Assembly: GCF_965224175.1 (NCBI RefSeq)
Contig: NZ_OZ245041.1
Span: 2,356,001 to 2,420,000, forward strand
Reading direction: 5' to 3'
Source: Kordia sp965224175
GTDB taxonomy: Bacteria; Bacteroidota; Bacteroidia; Flavobacteriales; Flavobacteriaceae
DNA: 64,000 nt
Under the pieces are notes generated by a model, which saw only the letters and a list, made by a program, of their open reading frames with translations, had not been told where the DNA came from and did no database searches. Below, piece by piece: positions 53,935-62,032 of the stretch. The stretch's first letter is position 1, and every line of letters starts with the position of its first letter. A program made the translations under genes and the position numbers.

Positions 53935-54840
53935 TTAACTATTTTGTTTGACCCATTCTGTAATTATGAAATGAGAGATTGAGTCTTTTCTAGAAATTAC
54001 AAGTTTCTCAGCTTGTACTAGTTTTTTTATTTCTGCTGCTGAAAACCATTGTGCCTTCTTTATTTCCTTATTATCTATTGTAAATTCTTTGCTTTTAGTT
54101 TTTGCTGTAAAACCTAACATCATGGATGCTGGAAATACCCAAGGTTGTGAAGCAACATACGTAATGTCACTTACACTTACGTTGACTTCTTCCTTCATTT
54201 CTCTAATAACAGTATCTTCCAAACTTTCTCCTATTTCTGAAAACCCTGAAAACAGCGAGCACATATAGCCATAATCTTTTTGATGCATATTCAATAAACA
54301 CAAAGGCGGTTTATTTTTTCCATTATAAGTTATCAATACAATTACTGCAGGATTAATTCTTGGAAAATGAGGAATTCCACATGTTGAATTTGTACATTTT
54401 CTTCGATGTCCTTTTTCCTCTATCACGGTTGAAGCACCACAATTATTACAAAATTGATGTGTATTGTGCCAAGAAACAAGTCCTTTTGCATACGCTAATA
54501 AAGATGCATCTTGCTCATTAATAAGATGTAAACAGTCACGAACAGAAAGCAATGTTACATTTTGAATATACTGCGTAATTATTTCATACGTTATCTCAGA
54601 AAGATCAACACACCAAACTTCTTGATTTGCTACAACTCCTAAAAAATAATGCTTATTTGTATGTGCAACTAATTCTAACGGCACTTGCATTAATACAGTT
54701 CCAACTTCACCTTTAGTCACAAAAAAATCTCCTTTAAATATTGGAATAAAAGAAACATTCGTTGTGTCTGTAACTACTTCTCGCAATTCAGCAGCTCTAT
54801 TGAAATCTTTGTTACTATAAAACTGCTCTTTATGTTTCAT
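53935..54840 (-). CDS. nudC: NAD(+) diphosphatase NudC
   Basis: The 301-residue protein has a zinc ribbon (CNNCG and CTNSTC), then the Nudix box GFSEIGESLEDTVIREMKEE with all consensus residues. SQPWVFPASMM follows, the segment that sets NudC apart. It hydrolyses NAD(H) and may remove NAD caps from RNA. Its start overlaps the HxlR gene stop by 11 bp. Confidence 0.93.
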   Translation of the reverse strand: MKHKEQFYSNKDFNRAAELREVVTDTTNVSFIPIFKGDFFVTKGEVGTVLMQVPLELVAHTNKHYFLGVVANQEVWCVDLSEITYEIITQYIQNVTLLSVRDCLHLINEQDASLLAYAKGLVSWHNTHQFCNNCGASTVIEEKGHRRKCTNSTCGIPHFPRINPAVIVLITYNGKNKPPLCLLNMHQKDYGYMCSLFSGFSEIGESLEDTVIREMKEEVNVSVSDITYVASQPWVFPASMMLGFTAKTKSKEFTIDNKEIKKAQWFSAAEIKKLVQAEKLVISRKDSISHFIITEWVKQNS

Positions 54841-55168
54841 CTGAATTAAAATTAGTTGCCCATCCTCTAGCCCAAGATTCTAGTGGTTCCAATAGTTCAA
54901 AGATTTCTTTACCTTGCTCGGTAAGCGCATAACCATCTACTGTTCTTTCTATCAAAAAAGCTTGGGTAAGTTCTTTTATTCTTCTATTAAGCGTTGTTGG
55001 TGAGATAGATTCACATCGATCTTGTAAGGCTCTAAACGTACAAGAACCTTCATTTAATCTCCAAATGATTCCCATAGCCCAACTTCTTCCTAACAGATCA
55101 AAAAGTGCCATTAAATGGTTTCCTGATTTCGAGCCTCTAACGGGTTTTCCTGGAATTGGTAATGCCAT
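54830..55168 (-). CDS. HxlR family transcriptional regulator
   Basis: This 112-residue winged-helix protein has HxlR traits: GRSWAMGIIWRLNEGSCTFRALQ, ISPTTLNRRIKELTQAFLIER and YALTEQGKEI. No conserved regulatory cysteine is evident near the N terminus. Overlapping nudC, it may control the nudC-DUF1330 operon. Confidence 0.88.
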   Translation of the reverse strand: MALPIPGKPVRGSKSGNHLMALFDLLGRSWAMGIIWRLNEGSCTFRALQDRCESISPTTLNRRIKELTQAFLIERTVDGYALTEQGKEIFELLEPLESWARGWATNFNSDET

Positions 55169-55268
55169 AAAGTTAAATTTGCTACATTTTAAGCAGCAAA
55201 GCTACACAATGTGTAGCAAATAAAAAATAGAAATTAATTTTATTTCAAAAAAACTTAATTAGATGCTA

Positions 55269-55868
55269 CTATTTTTTGGTCAGCACTAAGGTTGTCATAC
55301 TTCTCAAATCGCTAACATTGGTACTTTTTACGTGCTCTAATAAGGACAGTTGATGTGTACACAACATTTCTTTGAGTAAATTGCGCGTAAGTAAAAACCG
55401 TTGAGATTCGTCTGGCAAGAAATATACGCCATCCTGTAAATGTGTTGGTTTTCCTTCAATACCAATATCTGAAGTCATTCGTATAAATAAACTTCCTCCT
55501 TGTTTGAGCACACGCACCAATTCAGAAAACATTGCTTTAAAATGTGTTTCACTTTTTGCAAAATGTAATACCGCATTGCACAAAATATGATTAAAAGTAG
55601 TATCTGCGAAAGGAATTTTTTCTAAAGCAGCCACTTTAAAATTTTGAGCTAGTTTCGGATATTTTTCTTGAAGATTTTTGATGTGTTCTTCGTTGATATC
55701 AATCGCAAAAAAAGTGAAATTACTTTGATTAAAATAGTGCAAGTTTCTTCCACTTCCACAACCTGCATCAAAAATCAAATCGTTTATTTGATAACGATCT
55801 TTTAAAATTTGATCGATTAAATAAATATCTGCGTTTCCTAGAATTTCAGTCAAAAGTTGTTGCTTCAT
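55269..55868 (-). CDS. class I SAM-dependent methyltransferase
   Basis: The 199-residue protein has motif I DAGCGSGRNLHYF (about 35-47), an acidic residue in FFAIDIN and HILCNAVLHFA as post-motif. The ATG at 55868 (MKQQLLTEI) is chosen. The substrate is unknown, and UbiE/Tam-like small-molecule methylation is likely. It is divergent from the YeeE-like gene, and the GTAAC palindrome lies between them, 41 bp from its start. No good -7 box faces this gene. Confidence 0.85.
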   Translation of the reverse strand: MKQQLLTEILGNADIYLIDQILKDRYQINDLIFDAGCGSGRNLHYFNQSNFTFFAIDINEEHIKNLQEKYPKLAQNFKVAALEKIPFADTTFNHILCNAVLHFAKSETHFKAMFSELVRVLKQGGSLFIRMTSDIGIEGKPTHLQDGVYFLPDESQRFLLTRNLLKEMLCTHQLSLLEHVKSTNVSDLRSMTTLVLTKK

Positions 55869-55909
55869 TCCTCTAAAATAAAAAAACAATTATACATTTT
55901 ATCTTCTCT

Positions 55910-55953
55910 GTAACCAAAGTTACTTTCTGCGTGCTATGATTTTCTTTTTTTTG
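55910..55953 (+). promoter_or_regulatory. Crp/Fnr-type operator and promoter of the split yeeE genes
   Basis: GTAACCAAAGTTAC (55910-55923) keeps both arms. The -7 box position (55946-55953) reads TTTTTTTG, one mismatch from TAnnTTTG, at the same 29.5-bp spacing. The ATG lies 19 bp further on. Confidence 0.7.
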
Positions 55954-55972
55954 TTGAAAATGATTGTTATTT

Positions 55973-56530
55973 ATGGAATTGATATATGAACCTTGGCCTT
56001 GGTATGTTTCAGGTTTTATGATTGCTTTGATTATGTTTTTATTAATCATGGTTGGGAAAAATTTTGGAATGTCTGGCAACCTTCGAACTATTTGTAGTAT
56101 TTGCGGCGCCGGAAATAAAGCAAACTTTTTTCAGTTTAACTGGAAAGCACAACGTTGGAATTTAATTGTAATGTTAGGTGCTATTATTGGCGGTTTTATT
56201 GCACATCATTTTTTGACAATTGATGCTTCCGTAGCTTTGAATGAAAATACTATTGCTAATTTACAATCATTAGGGTTTGAAAATGCAGGTAAAAGTTATT
56301 TGCCTGAGAAGTTATTTTCTACGGCAGTTTTTTCAGACTTTAAAAGCCTTTTACTTTTGATTATCGGCGGTTTTTTTGTTGGTTTTGGCGCACGTTATGC
56401 AGGCGGTTGTACTTCCGGTCATGCTATTTCTGGACTGAGTAATTTACAGTTACCTTCATTAATTGCCGTTATTGGTTTTTTTATTGGTGGATTGACTATG
56501 ATTCATTTAATTTTCCCCTTACTATTTTAA
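55973..56530 (+). CDS. YeeE/YedE family transporter, first half
   Basis: The 185-residue membrane protein has about four spans. A conserved Cys lies in ICGAGNKANFF and in the hallmark GARYAGGCTSGHAISGLSNLQ. The family imports thiosulfate (TsuA in E. coli relatives). The ATG at 55973 is preferred to a TTG three codons earlier. The partner half starts 3 bp after its stop, so the transporter is encoded in two pieces. Confidence 0.9.
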   Translation: MELIYEPWPWYVSGFMIALIMFLLIMVGKNFGMSGNLRTICSICGAGNKANFFQFNWKAQRWNLIVMLGAIIGGFIAHHFLTIDASVALNENTIANLQSLGFENAGKSYLPEKLFSTAVFSDFKSLLLLIIGGFFVGFGARYAGGCTSGHAISGLSNLQLPSLIAVIGFFIGGLTMIHLIFPLLF

Positions 56531-56533
56531 ATT

Positions 56534-56947
56534 ATGAGAACACTTATTTATTTATTGATAGGAATCGTTTTTGGAATTACCATGTTTAAATCGGAAGCTG
56601 CTTCTTGGTATCGCATTTATGAAATGTTTACATTTGAAGCGTTTCATATGTACGGCATTATTGGTGTTTCTGTAGTTTTAGGAGCTATTAGCACACAAAT
56701 TATTAAACGATTTAAAATAAAATCATTTTACGGCGAAAAAATCACCTTTCCTCCAAAACAAAAGAGTTTTGCTCGTTATGCTTTTGGCGGAATTTTATTT
56801 GGACTTGGTTGGGCTTTAGCTGGCGCATGTCCTGGACCAATGTTTACGTTACTTGGCGCAGGGTTTTTACCAATTATTATCGTAATTATGGCTTCACTTT
56901 TTGGAACTTTTGTATACGGCTTGTTAAAAGATAAGCTACCACATTAG
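56534..56947 (+). CDS. YeeE/YedE family transporter, second half (DUF6691-like)
   Basis: The 137-residue protein has about four membrane spans and the matching signature GWALAGACPGPMFTLLGAG with its Cys. It follows the first half by 3 bp and the two presumably assemble into one transporter for thiosulfate or a related sulfur compound. Confidence 0.9.
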   Translation: MRTLIYLLIGIVFGITMFKSEAASWYRIYEMFTFEAFHMYGIIGVSVVLGAISTQIIKRFKIKSFYGEKITFPPKQKSFARYAFGGILFGLGWALAGACPGPMFTLLGAGFLPIIIVIMASLFGTFVYGLLKDKLPH

Positions 56948-56966
56948 ACTTTGCTACAAATTATAA

Positions 56967-56994
56967 AAAAGACTGTCTTTACAGACAGTCTTTT
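56967..56994. terminator. bidirectional terminator
   Basis: AAAAGACTGTCT (56967-56978) and AGACAGTCTTTT (56983-56994) form a perfect 12-bp stem with a 4-nt loop between the convergent yeeE half and the lanthipeptide-type gene. Confidence 0.88.
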
Positions 56995-57014
56995 CATTTA
57001 CAATTAAATCCTAA

Positions 57015-57260
57015 TTAGCACGTTTCTCCTATTTGAGTTTTTGGTGCATTACAATGAAATGCACATGTTCCACCTGGTGTTATTGTGCGGCACTCCATCT
57101 GAGAATCTGGATAGGTTTGATCACAGCAAACGTTTCCAACTGCCGTAAATGTATCTATACAAAACTTGGCCACACTGTAAGCTCCGCCTCCACCTTTGAT
57201 AGCGTTTAAATTTGATACATTTTCTTTTTTTAGTTTTAATTTAAAAGATTGCTTTTTCAT
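57015..57260 (-). CDS. class I lanthipeptide-type precursor
   Basis: The 81-residue peptide has the leader MKKQSFKLKLKKENVSNLNA followed by IKGGGG, the best match in the window to the family pattern. The core has seven cysteines (FCIDTF, VCCDQTYP, ECRTITPGG, TCAFHCN and a C-terminal Cys). No modification genes are near. It lies 270 bp after the response regulator gene on the same strand. That gap contains no other gene. Confidence 0.82.
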   Translation of the reverse strand: MKKQSFKLKLKKENVSNLNAIKGGGGAYSVAKFCIDTFTAVGNVCCDQTYPDSQMECRTITPGGTCAFHCNAPKTQIGETC

Positions 57261-57530
57261 AATTAAATGTTTTAATGTTATACTTGGTTCAAATGTAGAT
57301 AGAGTATTACATCAAACCAAGGAAATCCTGTCAACATTCATGAATTTAAGGAATGAATTTTACAAATAAACACCTCACAATCAAATAATTAAAATACACA
57401 CTTCAATTTGAAGCTTCATTACTAAATACCGAATGATTTTATAATCAAAGAGCTAGAATTATTCTTTAAAGACTTGAAATAATATATCTAATAAGGACGA
57501 AAAAACTATAAAAAGCAGTTACAAATAGTT

Positions 57531-58181
57531 TTAAATCAACTTTTGTGATTTCGCTTTTTGCACAGCTTCCATTTTGTTATGCACTTGCAGTTTTCGGTAA
57601 GTATTTTCTATGTGTTTTCTAATGGTTCCTGAAGAAATGAATAGATTTTCTGCGATTTCGTTATAGTTTAGTCCTTTGCTTAATTGCAATAAAACATCCG
57701 TTTCGCGTTTGGTAAGTTTTACTTTTTCAATAGCTTCATTTTCTGTAATTGTCAAAGGATTTCGGAGTAAGTTTAATGCTTTTAGCGCAATACTTGGTGA
57801 CATTGGTGCGCCATCATTTACGACTTCTAAGATGGATTTGTGAATGTTTTCCGCATTGATTTCTTTCAATAAATATCCATCAGCACCAGCTTGAATAGCT
57901 TTGAATATGTTTTCTTCATCATCAAAAACAGTGAGCATGATAATTTTAATTTGTGGATATTTTTGCTTGATGATTTCTGTAGCTTTGATTCCGTCCATTT
58001 CTGGCATTTGAATATCCATCAGAATTACATCTATATTATGATTGGCTTCTAGCTTTCCAACCATTTCTGCTCCGTTTACAGCTTTAAATTTAAACACAAA
58101 ATCGTCAAAGAAAGATAGTTTTTCAATCACAGCTTTGGCTAAAAAATGATTGTCTTCTGCGATGGCGATCTTTAGTTTCAT
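57531..58181 (-). CDS. LuxR/NarL-type response regulator
   Basis: The 216-residue protein has a receiver domain with the phospho-acceptor Asp in DVILMDIQMPEMDG (about residue 56) and a C-terminal LuxR-type helix-turn-helix (KLTKRETDVLLQLSKGLNYNEIAENLFISSGTIRKHIENTYRKL). It is the partner of the histidine kinase 61 bp upstream in the same operon. Confidence 0.95.
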   Translation of the reverse strand: MKLKIAIAEDNHFLAKAVIEKLSFFDDFVFKFKAVNGAEMVGKLEANHNIDVILMDIQMPEMDGIKATEIIKQKYPQIKIIMLTVFDDEENIFKAIQAGADGYLLKEINAENIHKSILEVVNDGAPMSPSIALKALNLLRNPLTITENEAIEKVKLTKRETDVLLQLSKGLNYNEIAENLFISSGTIRKHIENTYRKLQVHNKMEAVQKAKSQKLI

Positions 58182-58242
58182 TCTTTTATTTTTGTTGATT
58201 TGTTATTTTAGTTTTGATGACTCTTGCATACTTTTTAACACA

Positions 58243-60057
58243 TTAAATATGTAGCTTCACTGTAATTTTGGTTCCTTCAGATAGTTTTGAATTGATATCG
58301 ATATCTGCGTTAATTTCGTCCATACGTTTTTGCATATTGTATAATCCGTTGCCAAGTTGAATTGTTTCTTTTTCAAATCCGACACCATCATCTTTTAAAC
58401 TGATGACAAGCTGATTATTGATTTCCGAAAAATCTACCGCGATTAGATCTGCATCTGCATATTTTAATGAATTATTGATCGTTTCTTGCATCACTCTAAA
58501 CAAATTCATTCCTTCAATAGCAGTAAATTCTATTTCGGTTTCCACTTCATTGTTGAATTTAAATTTCACATCTTGTTTCGCCATTTTTGCTTTTTCAATA
58601 AATGCGAGCGTTCTACTTTGTAAATCCGTCAATGAAATCTTGTCTTTGTTCATTGCCCAAATTGTATCACGCAATTGATCGATGGTTGAAGATGTGAATT
58701 CACTTATATAGCTCAGTTTTTCTTTGAATTCGTTGGACGTTTCTTTGGAAGCATATTTTAAATTGTCAATTGATGAGATTATAAAAGATAGCTGCGCGCC
58801 AATATTATCGTGTAAATCGCGTGAAATTCGCAAACGTTGCTCTTGCAATTTGTTTTGTGTTTCTATTTCTTTTAGTGCATCTTTTAATTTAGTTTCTTTA
58901 ACTAACTGCCTGTTTTTTAGCTTCTGCTGATTATAGAATAGATAGCCTAAAATACAGAATAATAAAGCCAAACCCAAAGCTCCATAAATTTGATATTCTC
59001 GTTCTTTCAACGCCAATTCTTTTTCTGCTAGTTTGGCTCGTTGTTCTAAAATTTCACGTTCTTTTTCTGCTGTTTTGTATTTTACTTCCATTTCAGAAAT
59101 TCCCTCAGCAAAACGTTTGTCATAATTTTGCACAGCTAATCCAAAGATAGAATCACCCATTAAACTTGCCGCTTTGTAGTCTTTTTTACTCGTATACAAA
59201 ATCTTTTTTTCGAGATATGCATATAGTAACGAAGGACTATCGCTTGCCATATCGTATGTTTTAATGGCTTCATTCAATATAACCTCAGCTTTTTTATACT
59301 GTTTATTCTTTGTAAGTATGTGTCCTTTTTTTATCAATGCAAATCCTTTCTGCGCTAAACTTTTACTTTTTTGAGCGTAAACAATAGCACTGTCTAAATA
59401 TTGAAGTGCTATTTTTCGTTTTTCAAGTTGATTGTAACCTTCCGCAAGCAGACTAAAATTGGAAGCGACTTTGGTATAGTTTTTATTTTTCTTATTGATT
59501 TTAATCGTTTTTTCGAAAATCCTGATCGCGTTGAGAAACAGCGAATCGTTTCGGGTTTGCATTCCATTTTCTATATCAGCAGCGCCATAATTTGCCAATG
59601 CACCTGTAGAAAGATCTTCACTAATATATTGCCTGTTTTTATAGACTTCCATCATGAGTCTTTGTGCATCAGCACGACGACTTGCATAGTAATAGCAGAT
59701 TCCTATTTTGTAACGTGCACGATAATAGTTGGTGTTATCATTTTGTAATTTGAAGAATTCGGCAGCTTTCAATAGCACTTTCATTGCTTCATCAGATTTT
59801 GTGCTACGTGTTAATACTGAACCGCGAATTAAGTCAGTTCTATAGTAATAAGATGAGTCTTGGATTTTTGGAAGTAATGCGTCTAGTTTTTCCAAGTACG
59901 TTTTCATGGAATCTAGCTCTCTTTTTGTATTGAAATATTCGCTTTTTTCTTCGTATTTCTTAAATAGTTCGATGGTTTCAGAAGATGACAGATTTGTATT
60001 TTGTGCCATCAGTACTGCTGAATAGAGTAAGAAGAATATGAATATGTGTTTTTTCAT
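58243..60057 (-). CDS. TPR-containing sensor histidine kinase (HisKA_3 type)
   Basis: The 604-residue protein has a signal sequence (to about 18), a periplasmic TPR region (about 30-330), one membrane span (about 358-377), a HisKA_3 dimerisation domain with phospho-His in RISRDLHDNIGAQL, and a HATPase domain with ETINNSLKYA and DDGVGF. Signals would be sensed through TPR interactions. A candidate operator lies about 90-110 bp upstream. Confidence 0.93.
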   Translation of the reverse strand: MKKHIFIFFLLYSAVLMAQNTNLSSSETIELFKKYEEKSEYFNTKRELDSMKTYLEKLDALLPKIQDSSYYYRTDLIRGSVLTRSTKSDEAMKVLLKAAEFFKLQNDNTNYYRARYKIGICYYYASRRADAQRLMMEVYKNRQYISEDLSTGALANYGAADIENGMQTRNDSLFLNAIRIFEKTIKINKKNKNYTKVASNFSLLAEGYNQLEKRKIALQYLDSAIVYAQKSKSLAQKGFALIKKGHILTKNKQYKKAEVILNEAIKTYDMASDSPSLLYAYLEKKILYTSKKDYKAASLMGDSIFGLAVQNYDKRFAEGISEMEVKYKTAEKEREILEQRAKLAEKELALKEREYQIYGALGLALLFCILGYLFYNQQKLKNRQLVKETKLKDALKEIETQNKLQEQRLRISRDLHDNIGAQLSFIISSIDNLKYASKETSNEFKEKLSYISEFTSSTIDQLRDTIWAMNKDKISLTDLQSRTLAFIEKAKMAKQDVKFKFNNEVETEIEFTAIEGMNLFRVMQETINNSLKYADADLIAVDFSEINNQLVISLKDDGVGFEKETIQLGNGLYNMQKRMDEINADIDINSKLSEGTKITVKLHI

Positions 60058-60144
60058 CTTTATAAAGATAGAAAATGTTTTGGTTGGTTCTGTTTTGTGT
60101 GATGATTCACTGTAACAATATTCTTTATTTTCTACTAAAATTCC

Positions 60145-60164
60145 TATACGTAGAGTTGCGTATA
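60145..60164. promoter_or_regulatory. candidate operator upstream of the two-component operon
   Basis: TATACG (60145-60150) and CGTATA (60159-60164) form a perfect 6-bp inverted repeat with an 8-bp spacer, 88 bp or more upstream of the kinase start. NarL-type regulators bind such short inverted repeats. Autoregulation is inference. Confidence 0.35.
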
Positions 60165-60187
60165 TTTAGTCTTATAATTACTCAGCA

Positions 60188-61297
60188 TCAACTTTTCTTA
60201 TGTATCTTTTTGAAGATAAAATCAATGATGATTGAAAATAGTATATAGTAAAGTAAGTACTTTGGAAAGTATAGAAAACTAAAGAAGGTTCCATAGCTTT
60301 CTCGTCCGCTAGCATATGGTTTCCCAATGGAAGCATCTATCCCAAAAGTAGCCAATAAAAGCATGAAAATAAACAATAACGGAATTATTATGGCTCCAAT
60401 GATTGCAGGTGTAGAGATTTTCTTTTTAGGGTGTTTTTTTCGGAAAGTGTACATTCGCCACACATGGAATAGGACAATGAAACTCGTTAATATTAGTGCC
60501 AACCAAAACGATTCTAGATTGAGTAAGAATTTTGTAAAACTACTCAGCCTAGGCATGCGTGTTATTTGAATGATTTCCAACGGCATTTTTTCAAAATGGT
60601 AGTTTGCAATTCCGTTAATTTCTCCACTTTTTGGAGTTCCTAAGTTGATCGCTATGTTATCTTGAACATTTGTAGCATCAATAGTAATTGCTAGTGTTCC
60701 GAAGGATTTCCAGTATTTTGCTGGCGCTAATGCATATCGAAAACTATCTTCATTCAATCGGTTGTGTTTGAAACGCCAATTGCTAGCTTTGTAACTTACT
60801 TTGATACTATGTTTACCAGCAGTGATGTCTGTTTCAAAGTATAGAAAATCGTTCAGAGAAATTCGGTCGTTTCTACCGTATTGAAAATTGTTTTCGATTT
60901 CCGCAACTTCTTTTCGATCTGAATTATATAGGTAGTGAAAGTTCTTTAGTTTTTCTTTGTCATCACCATATAAGTTCCAAAAATCTTCTTGTTTTTTGAG
61001 TACTATTTTCTTTCCATCAATACTTACTTCAAAGTTCTCATAGTATTCAGACGCATAGAATAATAATGGAATTTGACGTCCATCTTTTTCTGCATTGATA
61101 ATGTATTCTATATCGAAGTCTGCGTATTCAAAGTTTTCATCGATGGTAATGTGTAGATTCTCATGTAAAATGTGTACATATTGACTTAAAAAAGGACGTG
61201 TTCCAAAGGTTCCTTCTTGTACAGGAGACGCCATATTTGCGTGTAGTAAGAGAACATTTAGCAGACATACTACAAAGATTTTAAGTTTCATCATCAC
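60188..61297 (-). CDS. exported membrane protein, hypothetical
   Basis: The 369-residue protein has a signal peptide (to about 23), a beta-rich extracytoplasmic domain (about 35-260) and three membrane segments (about 264-282, 300-321 and 342-362). I do not recognise the family. The layout recalls envelope proteins with an N-terminal sandwich domain. A third Met (MKLKIF) may be the true start. It is on the same strand as the kinase gene. Confidence 0.65.
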   Translation of the reverse strand: MMMKLKIFVVCLLNVLLLHANMASPVQEGTFGTRPFLSQYVHILHENLHITIDENFEYADFDIEYIINAEKDGRQIPLLFYASEYYENFEVSIDGKKIVLKKQEDFWNLYGDDKEKLKNFHYLYNSDRKEVAEIENNFQYGRNDRISLNDFLYFETDITAGKHSIKVSYKASNWRFKHNRLNEDSFRYALAPAKYWKSFGTLAITIDATNVQDNIAINLGTPKSGEINGIANYHFEKMPLEIIQITRMPRLSSFTKFLLNLESFWLALILTSFIVLFHVWRMYTFRKKHPKKKISTPAIIGAIIIPLLFIFMLLLATFGIDASIGKPYASGRESYGTFFSFLYFPKYLLYYILFSIIIDFIFKKIHKKS

Positions 61298-61351
61298 ACT
61301 TTTTTTTTAGAACTTTCTGTTGGAAAACGTTTATTTATTTCATTATAAAAT

Positions 61352-61385
61352 AAAAAGACTTACTCGTTTCCAAGCAAGTCTTTTT
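61352..61385 (-). terminator. terminator after the gene at 61401
   Basis: AAAAAGACTT (61352-61361) and AAGTCTTTTT (61376-61385) form a perfect 10-bp stem. The T-run follows on the minus strand, 16 bp past the stop. Confidence 0.8.
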
Positions 61386-61400
61386 TCACAATTAACTAGG

Positions 61401-62015
61401 TCACTTTAGATATGTAAAGGATTTCCAAACTTTAGAAATTGTCAATTTATTTTTGAAATCTTCGAAATCAGAGACTTCACTATCTTTTGCCGCCATCAAC
61501 ATTATGATATGTGTCTTGGAATACGGATTGGGTTTTGCGATGACATTGAAATAGTACCGACCGATAAATTCATCACTTAGTCCTTCTTTCATCGTTCCGA
61601 CAGCTTTTAGTGATAGGTAATTTTCGCCATCAAATTCCGATACTCCTATTGTGTGTTCTTCTAATTGATATCCACCGCTTTTGAGCATGTTACGAATTTG
61701 CTCCATAAATGTTTTACCATCTTTTTCAAGCGACAGTCCATCTAGCGTAATATATCCAAACGAATACATTTCTGAAACAATACTATCTTTATCCCTCTTT
61801 TGAATCATCCCGTAAGAATGTGTTTTTTTACCTTCTACAGGTTTGTCAAATTTTAAACTTTTTGGAATTTTTACAGTGAAATGTACTTCTGGTTTGTCTA
61901 TTTTTTTTGAAAACTCAGGTGTTACTTCATACGTAATGACTTCTTCTTCTGTTTGACATTGTACGAAGCTAATTTGCAAGCAGATTAATGATAGAATGAA
62001 ACTAATTTTTTTCAT
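61401..62015 (-). CDS. exported hypothetical protein
   Basis: The 204-residue protein has an N-terminal signal (MKKISFILSLICLQISFVQC). The Cys at the end could be a lipidation site but the preceding residues fit poorly. The mature part is alpha/beta with no motif I know. It starts 17 bp after the MORN-repeat gene and ends with its own terminator. Confidence 0.65.
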   Translation of the reverse strand: MKKISFILSLICLQISFVQCQTEEEVITYEVTPEFSKKIDKPEVHFTVKIPKSLKFDKPVEGKKTHSYGMIQKRDKDSIVSEMYSFGYITLDGLSLEKDGKTFMEQIRNMLKSGGYQLEEHTIGVSEFDGENYLSLKAVGTMKEGLSDEFIGRYYFNVIAKPNPYSKTHIIMLMAAKDSEVSDFEDFKNKLTISKVWKSFTYLK

Positions 62016-62032
62016 GTGTTTTTTATAGATTG

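Noticed and set aside
55269..55868. Assigning the methyltransferase firmly to the Crp/Fnr regulon
   Set aside because: The operator is shared by position, but no acceptable -7 box faces this gene at the spacing seen at the other sites.
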